Shown in pieces: positions 45,669-53,098 of a DNA stretch of 64,000 bases. The notes beneath the pieces were generated by a model. The model made no database searches. It was not told the origin of the DNA and was given only the letters and a program-made list of their open reading frames with translations. The stretch's first letter is position 1. Each line of letters begins with the position of its first letter. Source of the stretch: Saccharospirillum mangrovi (GTDB taxonomy: Bacteria > Pseudomonadota > Gammaproteobacteria > Pseudomonadales > Natronospirillaceae); the NCBI RefSeq assembly GCF_003367315.1, contig NZ_CP031415.1, positions 804,001 through 868,000 of the forward strand, given 5' to 3'. Both the position numbers and the translations under genes were made by a program.

Positions 45669-45685
45669 GACCGGTATTACCGGCC
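45669..45685 (-). other. RNA hairpin between the micro-ORF and the radical SAM gene
   Basis: GACCGGT and ACCGGCC surround ATT, giving a compact GC-rich stem (one G-U pair) just 12 bases after the micro-ORF stop. There is no T-run. It could protect the mRNA or attenuate downstream translation. Confidence 0.6.
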
Positions 45686-45696
45686 GCCCGTACTGC

Positions 45697-45720
45697 TTAC
45701 CAGGCGAATTCGCGGAACAT
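45697..45720 (-). CDS. seven-codon micro-ORF MFREFAW (candidate ribosomal peptide precursor or leader peptide)
   Basis: ATG-TTC-CGC-GAA-TTC-GCC-TGG-TAA, preceded by a near-perfect Shine-Dalgarno GGAGGAG with five bases between. It is 71 bases upstream of the radical SAM start and downstream of a long palindrome. Such a strong ribosome site for seven codons would be surprising by chance. Microcin C7 shows that a heptapeptide can be a natural product precursor; here the partner enzyme is a radical SAM protein. Three of the seven residues are aromatic, with a C-terminal Trp. A pure leader-peptide role is the main alternative. No family is recognised. Confidence 0.6.
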   Translation of the reverse strand: MFREFAW

Positions 45721-45725
45721 AACAA

Positions 45726-45732
45726 CTCCTCC
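45726..45732 (-). promoter_or_regulatory. consensus ribosome binding site for the MFREFAW micro-ORF
   Basis: GGAGGAG on the minus strand, complementary to the 16S anti-Shine-Dalgarno, five bases ahead of the ATG at 45720. It is the best ribosome site I noticed in the window and is not positioned for any other start. Confidence 0.8.
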
Positions 45733-45743
45733 CTGTGTGTTGA

Positions 45744-45770
45744 TATATGTGTGCGTAACGCACGCATATA
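45744..45770. promoter_or_regulatory. 27-base palindromic operator candidate for the MarR regulator
   Basis: Arms TATATGTGTGCG and CGCACGCATATA around TAA pair at 11 of 12 positions. It lies 24 bases before the micro-ORF start and within the likely promoter region of the operon that ends in marR; size and symmetry suit a MarR dimer. No good sigma-70 pair could be fixed with certainty. Confidence 0.65.
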
Positions 45771-45855
45771 AGATGTAAGTTTTTCTCCTGGGGTGCAAAT
45801 TCTTTTTCGGTCAGTGTTTCAGAAATGTCCGCAGTTTAAGAAACGGTGGTGAGAT

Positions 45856-46722
45856 TTACTGGTCTGGCGTGAGTGTTTTCCGTCGCTGTAACGAGATATT
45901 AGGCCAGTGCGCCAAGGCGGTTTGAAGCAGGGTTTCTGGTGGTTCGCCGTCAAGCGTCAGACCCAACAACTGCAGTGCCTGTTGCAGGTTTTGGTCGGCG
46001 TTAGCGTCGTCCAACGCCGGGGCGTGGTTTTGCTTGCTGAGCTTTTGGCCGTTGTCGCCGACGACGACCGGAAAGTGCGCGTAGTTTGGTGGGTTCGCAC
46101 CGAGTGTACGAAACAGGGCGCGTTGCCAGGGCGTGGAGTCGAGCAAGTCGATGCCGCGAACAACGTCGGTGATGCCTTGATCGAGATCGTCAACCGTCAC
46201 CGCCAGTTGGTAGGCGAACGGGCCGTCGCGGCGACGCAATACCACATCGCCCAGTTCAGCGGCCAGATCGATGAGTTGTTCACCTTGGTAGCGGTCGGCA
46301 TAACGTTCGATTGTGTTGGGCACTTGCCAGCGTATCGCCGCGTCGGGGCGTGGTTGGCGATGTGCGCGGCAATGGCCGGGGTAGACGGCTGAATCGGCCA
46401 AATCCTTGCGGCTGCAATGGCACCAGAACAATTGGTCGGCAGCGGCCAGTTGGTCGAGGGCGGCGATGTACGCTTCGCTGCGCTGGCTTTGGTAGCGCAC
46501 CGTTTCGTCCCAATGCAGGCCGTGCGCTTCGAGGCTGCGCAAAATGGCGTCGGCTGCGCCGGGTTGTTCTCGCGGTGGGTCCAGGTCTTCGATGCGCACC
46601 AGCCAGACGCCGTTTTGTGTTTTGGCGTCCAGGTAACTGACCAGCGCCGCGACCAGCGAACCCAAATGCAGCGGGCCGGTGGGCGAGGGCGCAAAGCGGC
46701 CGCGGTAGGCTGTGCTTGGCAT
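45856..46722 (-). CDS. gluQ: glutamyl-Q tRNA(Asp) synthetase
   Basis: About 288 residues from ATG 46722, with alternatives at 46734 and 46752. GRFAPSPTGPLHLGSLVAAL is the HIGH-type region, CHCSRKDLADSAVYPGHC holds the zinc-type cysteines, and QKLSKQNHAP is the KMSKS equivalent. It is a truncated GluRS paralogue that lacks the anticodon-binding domain and glutamylates queuosine in tRNA-Asp. In Pseudomonas it sits just upstream of cbrX-cbrA; here about 6.8 kb separate them. Confidence 0.94.
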   Translation of the reverse strand: MPSTAYRGRFAPSPTGPLHLGSLVAALVSYLDAKTQNGVWLVRIEDLDPPREQPGAADAILRSLEAHGLHWDETVRYQSQRSEAYIAALDQLAAADQLFWCHCSRKDLADSAVYPGHCRAHRQPRPDAAIRWQVPNTIERYADRYQGEQLIDLAAELGDVVLRRRDGPFAYQLAVTVDDLDQGITDVVRGIDLLDSTPWQRALFRTLGANPPNYAHFPVVVGDNGQKLSKQNHAPALDDANADQNLQQALQLLGLTLDGEPPETLLQTALAHWPNISLQRRKTLTPDQ

Positions 46723-46801
46723 GGATAACGGCATGAAAGGCGGGGTTCGCATTTGAAGCTCGGCTCGACATTCTGCATGATGCCGTCGCCCCTTCCCAGC
46801 C

Positions 46802-47974
46802 GTGGACCAACCGATGTTGCTCGCCGAACGCACCGCCCGCATTCAACCTTTCCAAGTGATGCAGATTCTCGCTCGTGCCAAAACGCTGGCCGAACAGGGC
46901 CGGTCGGTGATTGGGCTTTATGTCGGTGAGCCGGATTTCGGTACGCCGCAGGCGATTGTTGAAGCTGGGCAGGCGGCGCTGGCGAACGGCCACACCGGTT
47001 ACACCCCGGCGACTGGTCTGCCCGAATTGCGCCGCGCCATCGCTGAACGGTATCGCCGCTGGCATGGCGTCGATCTGGACCCGGCGCGGATTCTGGTTAC
47101 GCCGGGCGGTTCCAGCGCTTTGTTGCTGGCGTTCGCGGCCAGCATCGACAGCGGTCGCGAAGTGTTGCTGCCGGAACCGGGTTATCCGTGCAATCGCAAC
47201 TTTCTTGAAGTGATTGGCGCGCAGCCGGTGTCGGTACCGTTGTCCAACAAGGGCCTGCGTTTGTCGCTGCTGGCGCTGGAAGCGGCGCGGACCGGGCAAA
47301 GCCAGGGTTTGTTACTGGCATCGCCGTGTAACCCGACCGGTCAGGTTTTGACGCTGGAGGAATGGCAGCAAGCCGCCGATTTTGCCCAGCGCCATGGCTT
47401 GGCGTTGTTCGCCGACGAGATTTATCACGGCCTGACCTTCACCGACGCCCTGCCGCCGTCGGCACTGAACGTGACCGATGACGTCTGGGTCACGCAGAGT
47501 TTTTCCAAGTTTTATGGCATGACCGGCTGGCGACTCGGTTGGGCAGTGGTGCCGCCCGACGCCATCGATGCCGCCGAACGGCTGGCGCAAAACCTGTATT
47601 TGTCAGCCCCGTCGATGGCGCAACACGCGGCCTTGGCCGCGTTCGAGCCCGAGGTGGAAGCCGAATGTTTTGCGCGCCGCGACGAACTGCGCGCGCGTCG
47701 CGATTATCTGGCACCGCAACTGGAAGCGCTCGGCTTGCCGTTGTTAGCGCGGCCAGACGGGGCGTTTTATCTGTACGCCGATATGTCGGCTTATGGCGAC
47801 GACGCGCTCGACTGGTGCGATCGCTTGCTCGAAGAAACCGGCGTGGCAATTACGCCGGGCATCGATTTTGGCGGCGCGACGCAGGATCGCGCGGTGCGGA
47901 TTGCGTATACGGCGGAGGTGAAGGTGCTTAAGGAGGCCGTCGCGAGGTTGGCTGCTTTTACCGGGAGACGCTGA
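46802..47974 (+). CDS. pyridoxal-phosphate class I/II aminotransferase
   Basis: 390 residues with GLYVGEPDFGTP, ASPCNPTGQVL, FADEIYHGLTF and the Schiff-base lysine at about Lys236 in SFSKFYGMTGWRLGW, the fold type I aminotransferase pattern. The substrate is not identifiable. The start is GTG 46802, with ATG 46814 as an alternative. The final codons (TGRR and stop) are made by the dispersed GGGAGACG repeat, so the C-terminus may have been replaced. Divergent from gluQ. Confidence 0.9.
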   Translation: MDQPMLLAERTARIQPFQVMQILARAKTLAEQGRSVIGLYVGEPDFGTPQAIVEAGQAALANGHTGYTPATGLPELRRAIAERYRRWHGVDLDPARILVTPGGSSALLLAFAASIDSGREVLLPEPGYPCNRNFLEVIGAQPVSVPLSNKGLRLSLLALEAARTGQSQGLLLASPCNPTGQVLTLEEWQQAADFAQRHGLALFADEIYHGLTFTDALPPSALNVTDDVWVTQSFSKFYGMTGWRLGWAVVPPDAIDAAERLAQNLYLSAPSMAQHAALAAFEPEVEAECFARRDELRARRDYLAPQLEALGLPLLARPDGAFYLYADMSAYGDDALDWCDRLLEETGVAITPGIDFGGATQDRAVRIAYTAEVKVLKEAVARLAAFTGRR

Positions 47975-48053
47975 ACGGGAGACGGGAGACGCCAGTTACA
48001 GCTAACCCAGCGTCTTCCGTCTCCCCGGCGCGCAGCGCCTAAGCGTCTCCCGT
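47962..48053. repeat. dispersed repeat locus B with inverted partner between convergent genes
   Basis: A 31-base copy (47962-47992) and an inverted interrupted version (about 48007-48053) can pair into a long hairpin around a short loop: GGGAGACGGGAGACGC against GCGTCTTCCGTCTCCC. Its left edge supplies the aminotransferase stop and its right edge the Rieske gene stop. Copy A is at 29766. Confidence 0.8.
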
Positions 48054-48362
48054 CAAAACGATCACATCGTTTTGAATAACAAACTCCACCGGCGTCAGAT
48101 TCTCACCCTGGCACGGGCCGGCTAAACAGTGGCCGCTTTCGATCTCGAACAGGGCGCCGTGGGTGGAGCATTGGATCAGCGCGCCGTCCATGTCGAGAAA
48201 TTCGTTTTCCATAAATTCCAGCGCCACGCCCAGGTGCGGGCAGACGTTTTTGTAGACGTAGATTTCGCCGTCTTTGCGCACGGCAAACACCGGGTTGTCG
48301 GGCAAATCGAAGCCCAGCGATCGGCCTTCTTCCAGGTCGTGGACGCTGCACAGTTCGGTCAT
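48039..48362 (-). CDS. Rieske [2Fe-2S] ferredoxin-like protein
   Basis: 107 residues. CPHLGVALEF and CSTHGALFEIESGHC provide the C-x-H and C-x-x-H ligands of a Rieske cluster. There is no membrane segment, so it is a soluble cytoplasmic electron carrier like those of dioxygenases or NirD. The last residues (TGDA) come from the repeat. It precedes hmuV's end by 25 bases on the same strand. Confidence 0.92.
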   Translation of the reverse strand: MTELCSVHDLEEGRSLGFDLPDNPVFAVRKDGEIYVYKNVCPHLGVALEFMENEFLDMDGALIQCSTHGALFEIESGHCLAGPCQGENLTPVEFVIQNDVIVLTGDA

Positions 48363-48387
48363 CGGTTTCCTCGTTTTTTCATTTCAA

Positions 48388-49167
48388 TTAATGCGTGATG
48401 ATCAGCGGACCGGCGTGATGCGGATGCGGTTGCACCGTCACCTCGAGCCCAAAATGCTGTTGAATGTTGGCGGCGGTCAGCACTGAATCCGGTGTGCCGC
48501 TGCACACGGCGTGGCCGCGATTCAGCAGCAGAATGCGATCGGCGTAATGCGCCGCCAGATTCAGATCGTGCACCACCAGCAACACGCCAACGCCGCGCCG
48601 GGCAAACTGGCGCACCGCCTGGAACAACGTCTGCTGATGGTGCAGATCAAGTCCGCTGGCCGGTTCGTCGAGCAGCAAAAAGCGGTCGCCTTCCGGTTGG
48701 GCGTCCCAGATTTGTGCCAGCACCCGCGCCAGATGCACGCGTTGACGCTCGCCACCGCTGAGGGTGTGAATGTGCCGTTCCGCGAAGTCGGTTAAGTCAC
48801 ACAGCGCCAGGGCATCGGCGACGATGGCGTCGTCCCGCGCCCGGCCTGTGGCGTGCGAATAGCGGCCAAGGGCGACAACATCGGCGACCTGAAAATCGAA
48901 GTTTAGCCGGTGGTGTTGTGGCAGCACCGCGAGCAGCCGCGCGCGGTCCGGGCCGTTCCAGGCGCGCAGCGCTTTGTCGTGCAGGCGCACGGTGCCGGAA
49001 CTGGGTGTTAATTCGCCGCTGAGCAATTGCAGCAGGCTCGATTTACCCGCGCCGTTCTGGCCGATCAGCGCCAACACTTCGCCCGCTTTTACACTCACTG
49101 AAACGTCACTGAGCGTTGCCACGTCGGGCCAGCGATACAGCGTCAGTTGGTCGGCCTGCAAACTCAC
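48388..49167 (-). CDS. hmuV: hemin ABC transporter ATP-binding protein HmuV
   Basis: 259 residues from GTG 49167, which overlaps the permease stop. Walker A GQNGAGKSS, VLPQHHRLNFDFQVADVVALGR (the HmuV-type Q-loop region), signature TLSGGERQRVHLARVLAQ and LLLDEPASGLD support HmuV over other FecE-type ATPases. Imports haem or a related metal chelate with the permease next to it. Confidence 0.9.
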   Translation of the reverse strand: MSLQADQLTLYRWPDVATLSDVSVSVKAGEVLALIGQNGAGKSSLLQLLSGELTPSSGTVRLHDKALRAWNGPDRARLLAVLPQHHRLNFDFQVADVVALGRYSHATGRARDDAIVADALALCDLTDFAERHIHTLSGGERQRVHLARVLAQIWDAQPEGDRFLLLDEPASGLDLHHQQTLFQAVRQFARRGVGVLLVVHDLNLAAHYADRILLLNRGHAVCSGTPDSVLTAANIQQHFGLEVTVQPHPHHAGPLIITH

Positions 49168-50174
49168 GACAGCACCGTCCGCTGGCGCTGAATCAGGTAG
49201 ACAAAAAAAGGTCCGCCGAGCAGCGAAGTAATGATGCCGACCGGCAATTCGGCGGGGCTGATAACGGTGCGCGCCAGCCAGTCGGCCCACAGCGTCAGCA
49301 ACGCGCCGACGCCCAGACTGAGCGGCAACACGCGGCGATGATCCGGCCCGACCAGCAAGCGCACCATGTGCGGCACGACCAGGCCGATAAAACCAATGAT
49401 GCCGGTGAACGCGACCGCCGCACCCACACTGGCAGCGCTGAGATAAACCACTTGTCGCTTTAACCGGCGCACGTCGAAACCTAAATGTCGGCATTCGGGT
49501 TCGCCGAGCAGCAGCGCATTCAGTGGCCGGTACAGCCGCAACGCCAACAGGCTGACGACCAGCAACACGGCTGCCGTCAGCGACACCGAGCGCCAGTCGG
49601 CCGCGCCGAACGAGCCAAGCGACCAGAAAGTCAAAGTACGCAGTTGTTCGTTGCTGGACAGGTAGGCGCACAGGCCGATACCGGCTGCTGCGACCATGTT
49701 GAAAGCGACGCCCGCCAGAATCAGCCGCAGCGGCGAGGCGAGGCTGTCGCGACCGAGCAGCATGACGAGTTGAGTGGCGATCAAACCACCGACGAACGCG
49801 ATGGCCGGCAAGGCAAGGGTCGACAACACCGCCGGCAAGGCCGCCAACGCAGCCGGTGCCAGAATCAGGCTGGCGACGACGGCCAAGGTTGCGCCGCTCG
49901 ATACGCCCATCAAACCGGGTTCGGCCAACGGATTGCGAAACAGACCCTGCACCAAGGCACCGCTCAAGCCGAGCAGCGCGCCAACGCACAGCGCCAACAT
50001 CAATCGTGGCAGGCGAATCTGCCAGACAATCACCGCGTTGATGCCATCGCCCGGGTGCCATAGCGCTTGCCACACCTGCGTCAATTCCAGACTGGACGGC
50101 CCGACGCTCAGCGCCAGCAAGGCCGACAACAGCAACACCGGCGGCAACAACCAGGCGAGCGTGCGCGCCGTCAT
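49164..50174 (-). CDS. hmuU: FecCD-family permease HmuU
   Basis: 336 residues with about ten helices and family motifs RLPRLMLALCVGALLGLSGALVQG, NPLAEPGLMGVSSGA and GFIGLVVPHMVRLL with ..GPDHRRVLP. Paired with HmuV by a four-base overlap. No periplasmic binding protein (HmuT) or outer-membrane receptor lies beside it. Its start overlaps the ahpA stop by four bases. Confidence 0.9.
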   Translation of the reverse strand: MTARTLAWLLPPVLLLSALLALSVGPSSLELTQVWQALWHPGDGINAVIVWQIRLPRLMLALCVGALLGLSGALVQGLFRNPLAEPGLMGVSSGATLAVVASLILAPAALAALPAVLSTLALPAIAFVGGLIATQLVMLLGRDSLASPLRLILAGVAFNMVAAAGIGLCAYLSSNEQLRTLTFWSLGSFGAADWRSVSLTAAVLLVVSLLALRLYRPLNALLLGEPECRHLGFDVRRLKRQVVYLSAASVGAAVAFTGIIGFIGLVVPHMVRLLVGPDHRRVLPLSLGVGALLTLWADWLARTVISPAELPVGIITSLLGGPFFVYLIQRQRTVLS

Positions 50175-51493
50175 CCGAGTCGGTCGACCAGCGTTTGCGC
50201 CTGCGACGCCAGCAGGCGGTCGCGATGGCCGGCGATGGCGTCCAGTTCCCAGACTTCCAGACGGCCGCCGTCGGTCAAAGTAACGTCGCGCAACAGCGAC
50301 ACTTCAATCGCCTGATTCACTTCCTGATGTTGCAACAACGGCTCAGCCAGATAGATGACGCCGCGCGGTTGCAACGCGCTGACCTGTTGCAGCCACTGCG
50401 CCGCGTCGCCGGCGACCAGTGGCAGCGGCAAGCCGTGTTTAACGGTGCGCGACACAAAGGCCGGTCCGGCGCTCAATGAAAAACCAAAGGCCGGTTGCAG
50501 ACTTTTGCTTTCGTACTGGCTCAGCATGCTGGCAAGTTGCAACACGCGCGCCGCGCTGACCGCGTGCATGGCGTACTGGTCGTCGTCGCCCAGGCCAAAC
50601 ACCAGCGTGAAGCCTTCGGGCAGCAGCACGCCACCGTAGAGTTCACCGACCTGAGTGATCAGGTTTTCATAACGCGCCCACAGCGCTTGCAGTTGGTGGG
50701 CGTCGTATTGACGGGTCAGCGCGTCCCAGTTGGTGCACTGAACATGCAGCAGCGCGACGTCGCAGTAAGCGCCCTGTTCGCCGGCCAAATGCACTTGTTC
50801 AAGCAACCGTTCGGCTTCGCCCTGGCCGGTCGTGGTGGCGAGGGTGCGCAGCACTTGCGAGTTGGAATCGAGGGCGTCACTGAGTCGCGTCACCAGCGCT
50901 TTTAACTGAGCTTCCGGCGAGCCGCTGAACTGCTGACGCCAGCCGGGCAACTGTTCGCTCAGTTGGCGCGCCAGTTTAACGGTGCTGGCGTCGTGCACGC
51001 GTGAGCGCCAATAAATCAGACCGCCGGCCGCCGCCAATGCCAGCACATTAAACAGAAACCAGGAGCGTAGAGTGCGGGTGCGCCATTGCATCAGCGGGCG
51101 TTGATCGAGCTGTATTTCGGCTTCGCCCAGCAGTGTCGATTCAAAATGCACCGGATGTTCGAAGCGGATTGGTTCAATCGGTTCCGGGCCGACCGGGCGC
51201 GAATTCAACGTCAGGTTTTGCGCGCTGGCGGTCAGTGCGGCCGAAGCGACCAAAGGCTCTTCGGCGGTGCGGTTCAGCAGCAGGCTGATCGCCAGACGGT
51301 CGCTGCGTTGCAACGGCGCGGCGATGTCGAACGCCAGCGTACGCACCAGACTTTCGCCGAGGCGTTGTTGCGTCAAAGTGATGGTGTCGGCGGCCGGTTG
51401 ATACCACAGCCAGGCGAGCAAAAAATTCAGCACGACCAACAAGGCCAGTGCAAAAGCGGTCAGTGGCTGCCACAGCCAGCGCAGAGCATGCAT
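50171..51493 (-). CDS. AhpA/YtjB family membrane protein
   Basis: 440 residues: an N-terminal helix, a periplasmic domain, a second helix near 145, and a cytoplasmic domain (about 210-430) resembling a degenerate class III nucleotide cyclase fold. Proteins of this family (YtjB/Smp in E. coli, AhpA in Pseudomonas) lie back to back with serB, as here. The function is unknown. The four-base overlap with hmuU is unusual for this core gene and couples their translation. Confidence 0.75.
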   Translation of the reverse strand: MHALRWLWQPLTAFALALLVVLNFLLAWLWYQPAADTITLTQQRLGESLVRTLAFDIAAPLQRSDRLAISLLLNRTAEEPLVASAALTASAQNLTLNSRPVGPEPIEPIRFEHPVHFESTLLGEAEIQLDQRPLMQWRTRTLRSWFLFNVLALAAAGGLIYWRSRVHDASTVKLARQLSEQLPGWRQQFSGSPEAQLKALVTRLSDALDSNSQVLRTLATTTGQGEAERLLEQVHLAGEQGAYCDVALLHVQCTNWDALTRQYDAHQLQALWARYENLITQVGELYGGVLLPEGFTLVFGLGDDDQYAMHAVSAARVLQLASMLSQYESKSLQPAFGFSLSAGPAFVSRTVKHGLPLPLVAGDAAQWLQQVSALQPRGVIYLAEPLLQHQEVNQAIEVSLLRDVTLTDGGRLEVWELDAIAGHRDRLLASQAQTLVDRLG

Positions 51494-51687
51494 GGTGGAT
51501 TAATTCAGTCTGGTCGATACAATATCGCCTCCCTAGGGAGCCCCAAGGGCGCGGTCCGGACAGTGCTGAACACCTCACTGTCGGCCGCTGCGACCCAAGG
51601 GCGCCATGGTAGCGGTAATCGCTGCTTTTAAGAACCGCCCGGCGGTGTATGCGCCGGTCTGAATCGATTGATCTGAGAGGACGCCCC

Positions 51688-51864
51688 ATGAGTGATGCTG
51701 CCAACCAACTGGCCGCCCAGTTGCAGGAAATCAAACAAGGTCTGTTTCTGATGGGCCCGGATCGTTACCGTGCGCTGTCGACCCACGAAACCGAAGATCT
51801 GATCGCCAAGCTCGATCAGGTTGCCGACAAAGCGCTGCAAACCCTGGAATCCCTGAAGGGCTGA
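51688..51864 (+). CDS. small acidic helical protein upstream of serB
   Basis: 58 residues from ATG 51688 with AGAGG 7-8 bases ahead. It reads as one or two amphipathic helices (AAQLQEIKQGLFLMGPDRYRAL, then TEDLIAKLDQVADKALQTLE, in parts) without Cys, signal or membrane segment. It lies 23 bases before serB on the same strand. I do not recognise a family. Confidence 0.7.
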   Translation: MSDAANQLAAQLQEIKQGLFLMGPDRYRALSTHETEDLIAKLDQVADKALQTLESLKG

Positions 51865-51886
51865 GCCCAACCGACGGAGCTCTGCC

Positions 51887-53098
51887 TTGAGTAGCATCTT
51901 GATGCTGAAGGTCAGTGGTCACGACCGCCCCGGTCTGACCGCCGACCTGTCCCAGACGCTGGCCCAGTACGGCGTCACTGTGTTGGATTTAGGGCAATCC
52001 GTGATTCACGATCAGGTGTCGCTCGGCATGCTGCTGCAACTGCCGGCCGACGCCGACACCGCCGCCCTGCTGAAAGACGTTCTGTTCCGCGCCCACGAAC
52101 TGGGCATCGACGCCCGCTTCACCCCCGTTACCGACGACGCCTACGCCGACTGGGTCAGCCAGCAAGGCAAAGACCGTTATGTGCTGACGCTGCTGGCGCG
52201 CCGCATCAGCGCCGAACAACTGGCCTGGGTATCGCGCGAAGTCTCCAGGCAAGGGCTGAACATTCAGGACATCACTCGCCTGACCGGCCGCATCGCGCTC
52301 GACCAGGCCGACGACGTTGGCCAGGCCTGCATCGAATTGACGTTGCGCGGCCAACCGACCGACGATGCCGCGTTGCGCCAGGCGTTTCTCGACATCAGCG
52401 CGCGCTTTGACATCGACGTCGCCTTCCAGCTCGACACCGTGTACCGCCGCAACCGCAGGCTGGTCTGTTTCGACATGGATTCAACCTTGATCGAAACCGA
52501 AGTCATCGACGAACTGGCGCGCGCCGCAGGCGTTGGCGACCAAGTCGCCGACATCACCGAACGTGCCATGGCCGGCGAGCTGGATTTCCAAGCCAGTTTC
52601 CGTGAACGCCTGGCGTTATTAAAAGGACTGGATGAAAGCGTACTGGCCGGTATCGCCGAACGCCTGCCGCTGACCGAAGGCGCCGAACGGCTGATTCGTA
52701 CACTGAAAGCCTACGGTTTTAAAACCGCCATTTTGTCCGGCGGTTTTAATTATTTTGGTGAGCATATCCAACGTAAGTTGGGCATCGATTATGTATTCGC
52801 CAATGAGCTGGACTTTGTCGACGGCAAGCTGACCGGCCAGGTAAAAGGCACCATCGTCGACGGCACACGCAAAGCGCAATTGCTGCGCGAACTGGCGCAG
52901 CGTGAAGGCATTCGGCTGGAACAGACCATCGCCGTTGGCGACGGCGCGAATGATTTGCCGATGTTGTCTGAAGCTGGCCTCGGCATCGCCTTCCGCGCCA
53001 AACCGCTGGTGCGCGAAAGCGCGCGGCATTCGATCTCGACTTTGGGCCTGGACGGCGTTTTGTATCTGCTCGGTTTCCGCGATCAGGACATCTACTGA
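51887..53098 (+). CDS. serB: phosphoserine phosphatase SerB
   Basis: 403 residues from TTG 51887, chosen because GGAG lies 7 bases ahead; ATG 51902 is the alternative. Two N-terminal ACT-like domains (to about 185) precede the HAD domain with DMDSTLIETEVIDELA (Asp196, Asp198), SGGF and GDGANDLPML. It makes serine from phosphoserine. The stop overlaps epmB on the other strand by seven bases. Confidence 0.95.
   Translation: MSSILMLKVSGHDRPGLTADLSQTLAQYGVTVLDLGQSVIHDQVSLGMLLQLPADADTAALLKDVLFRAHELGIDARFTPVTDDAYADWVSQQGKDRYVLTLLARRISAEQLAWVSREVSRQGLNIQDITRLTGRIALDQADDVGQACIELTLRGQPTDDAALRQAFLDISARFDIDVAFQLDTVYRRNRRLVCFDMDSTLIETEVIDELARAAGVGDQVADITERAMAGELDFQASFRERLALLKGLDESVLAGIAERLPLTEGAERLIRTLKAYGFKTAILSGGFNYFGEHIQRKLGIDYVFANELDFVDGKLTGQVKGTIVDGTRKAQLLRELAQREGIRLEQTIAVGDGANDLPMLSEAGLGIAFRAKPLVRESARHSISTLGLDGVLYLLGFRDQDIY

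Noticed and set aside
45387-45767. 126-codon frame covering the micro-ORF and the radical SAM start
   Set aside because: Its ATG lies within the palindrome, 18 bases from any ribosome-site-like sequence, and it overlaps the certain radical SAM gene in another frame.
46280-47299. 339-residue minus-strand frame across gluQ and the aminotransferase start
   Set aside because: It overlaps two certain genes in other frames and shows only Arg/Pro-rich shadow sequence.
51558-51582. Inverted repeat GACAGTG/CACTGTC between ahpA and serB
   Set aside because: Short arms and a 10-base loop without a T-run; could not be tied to a function.
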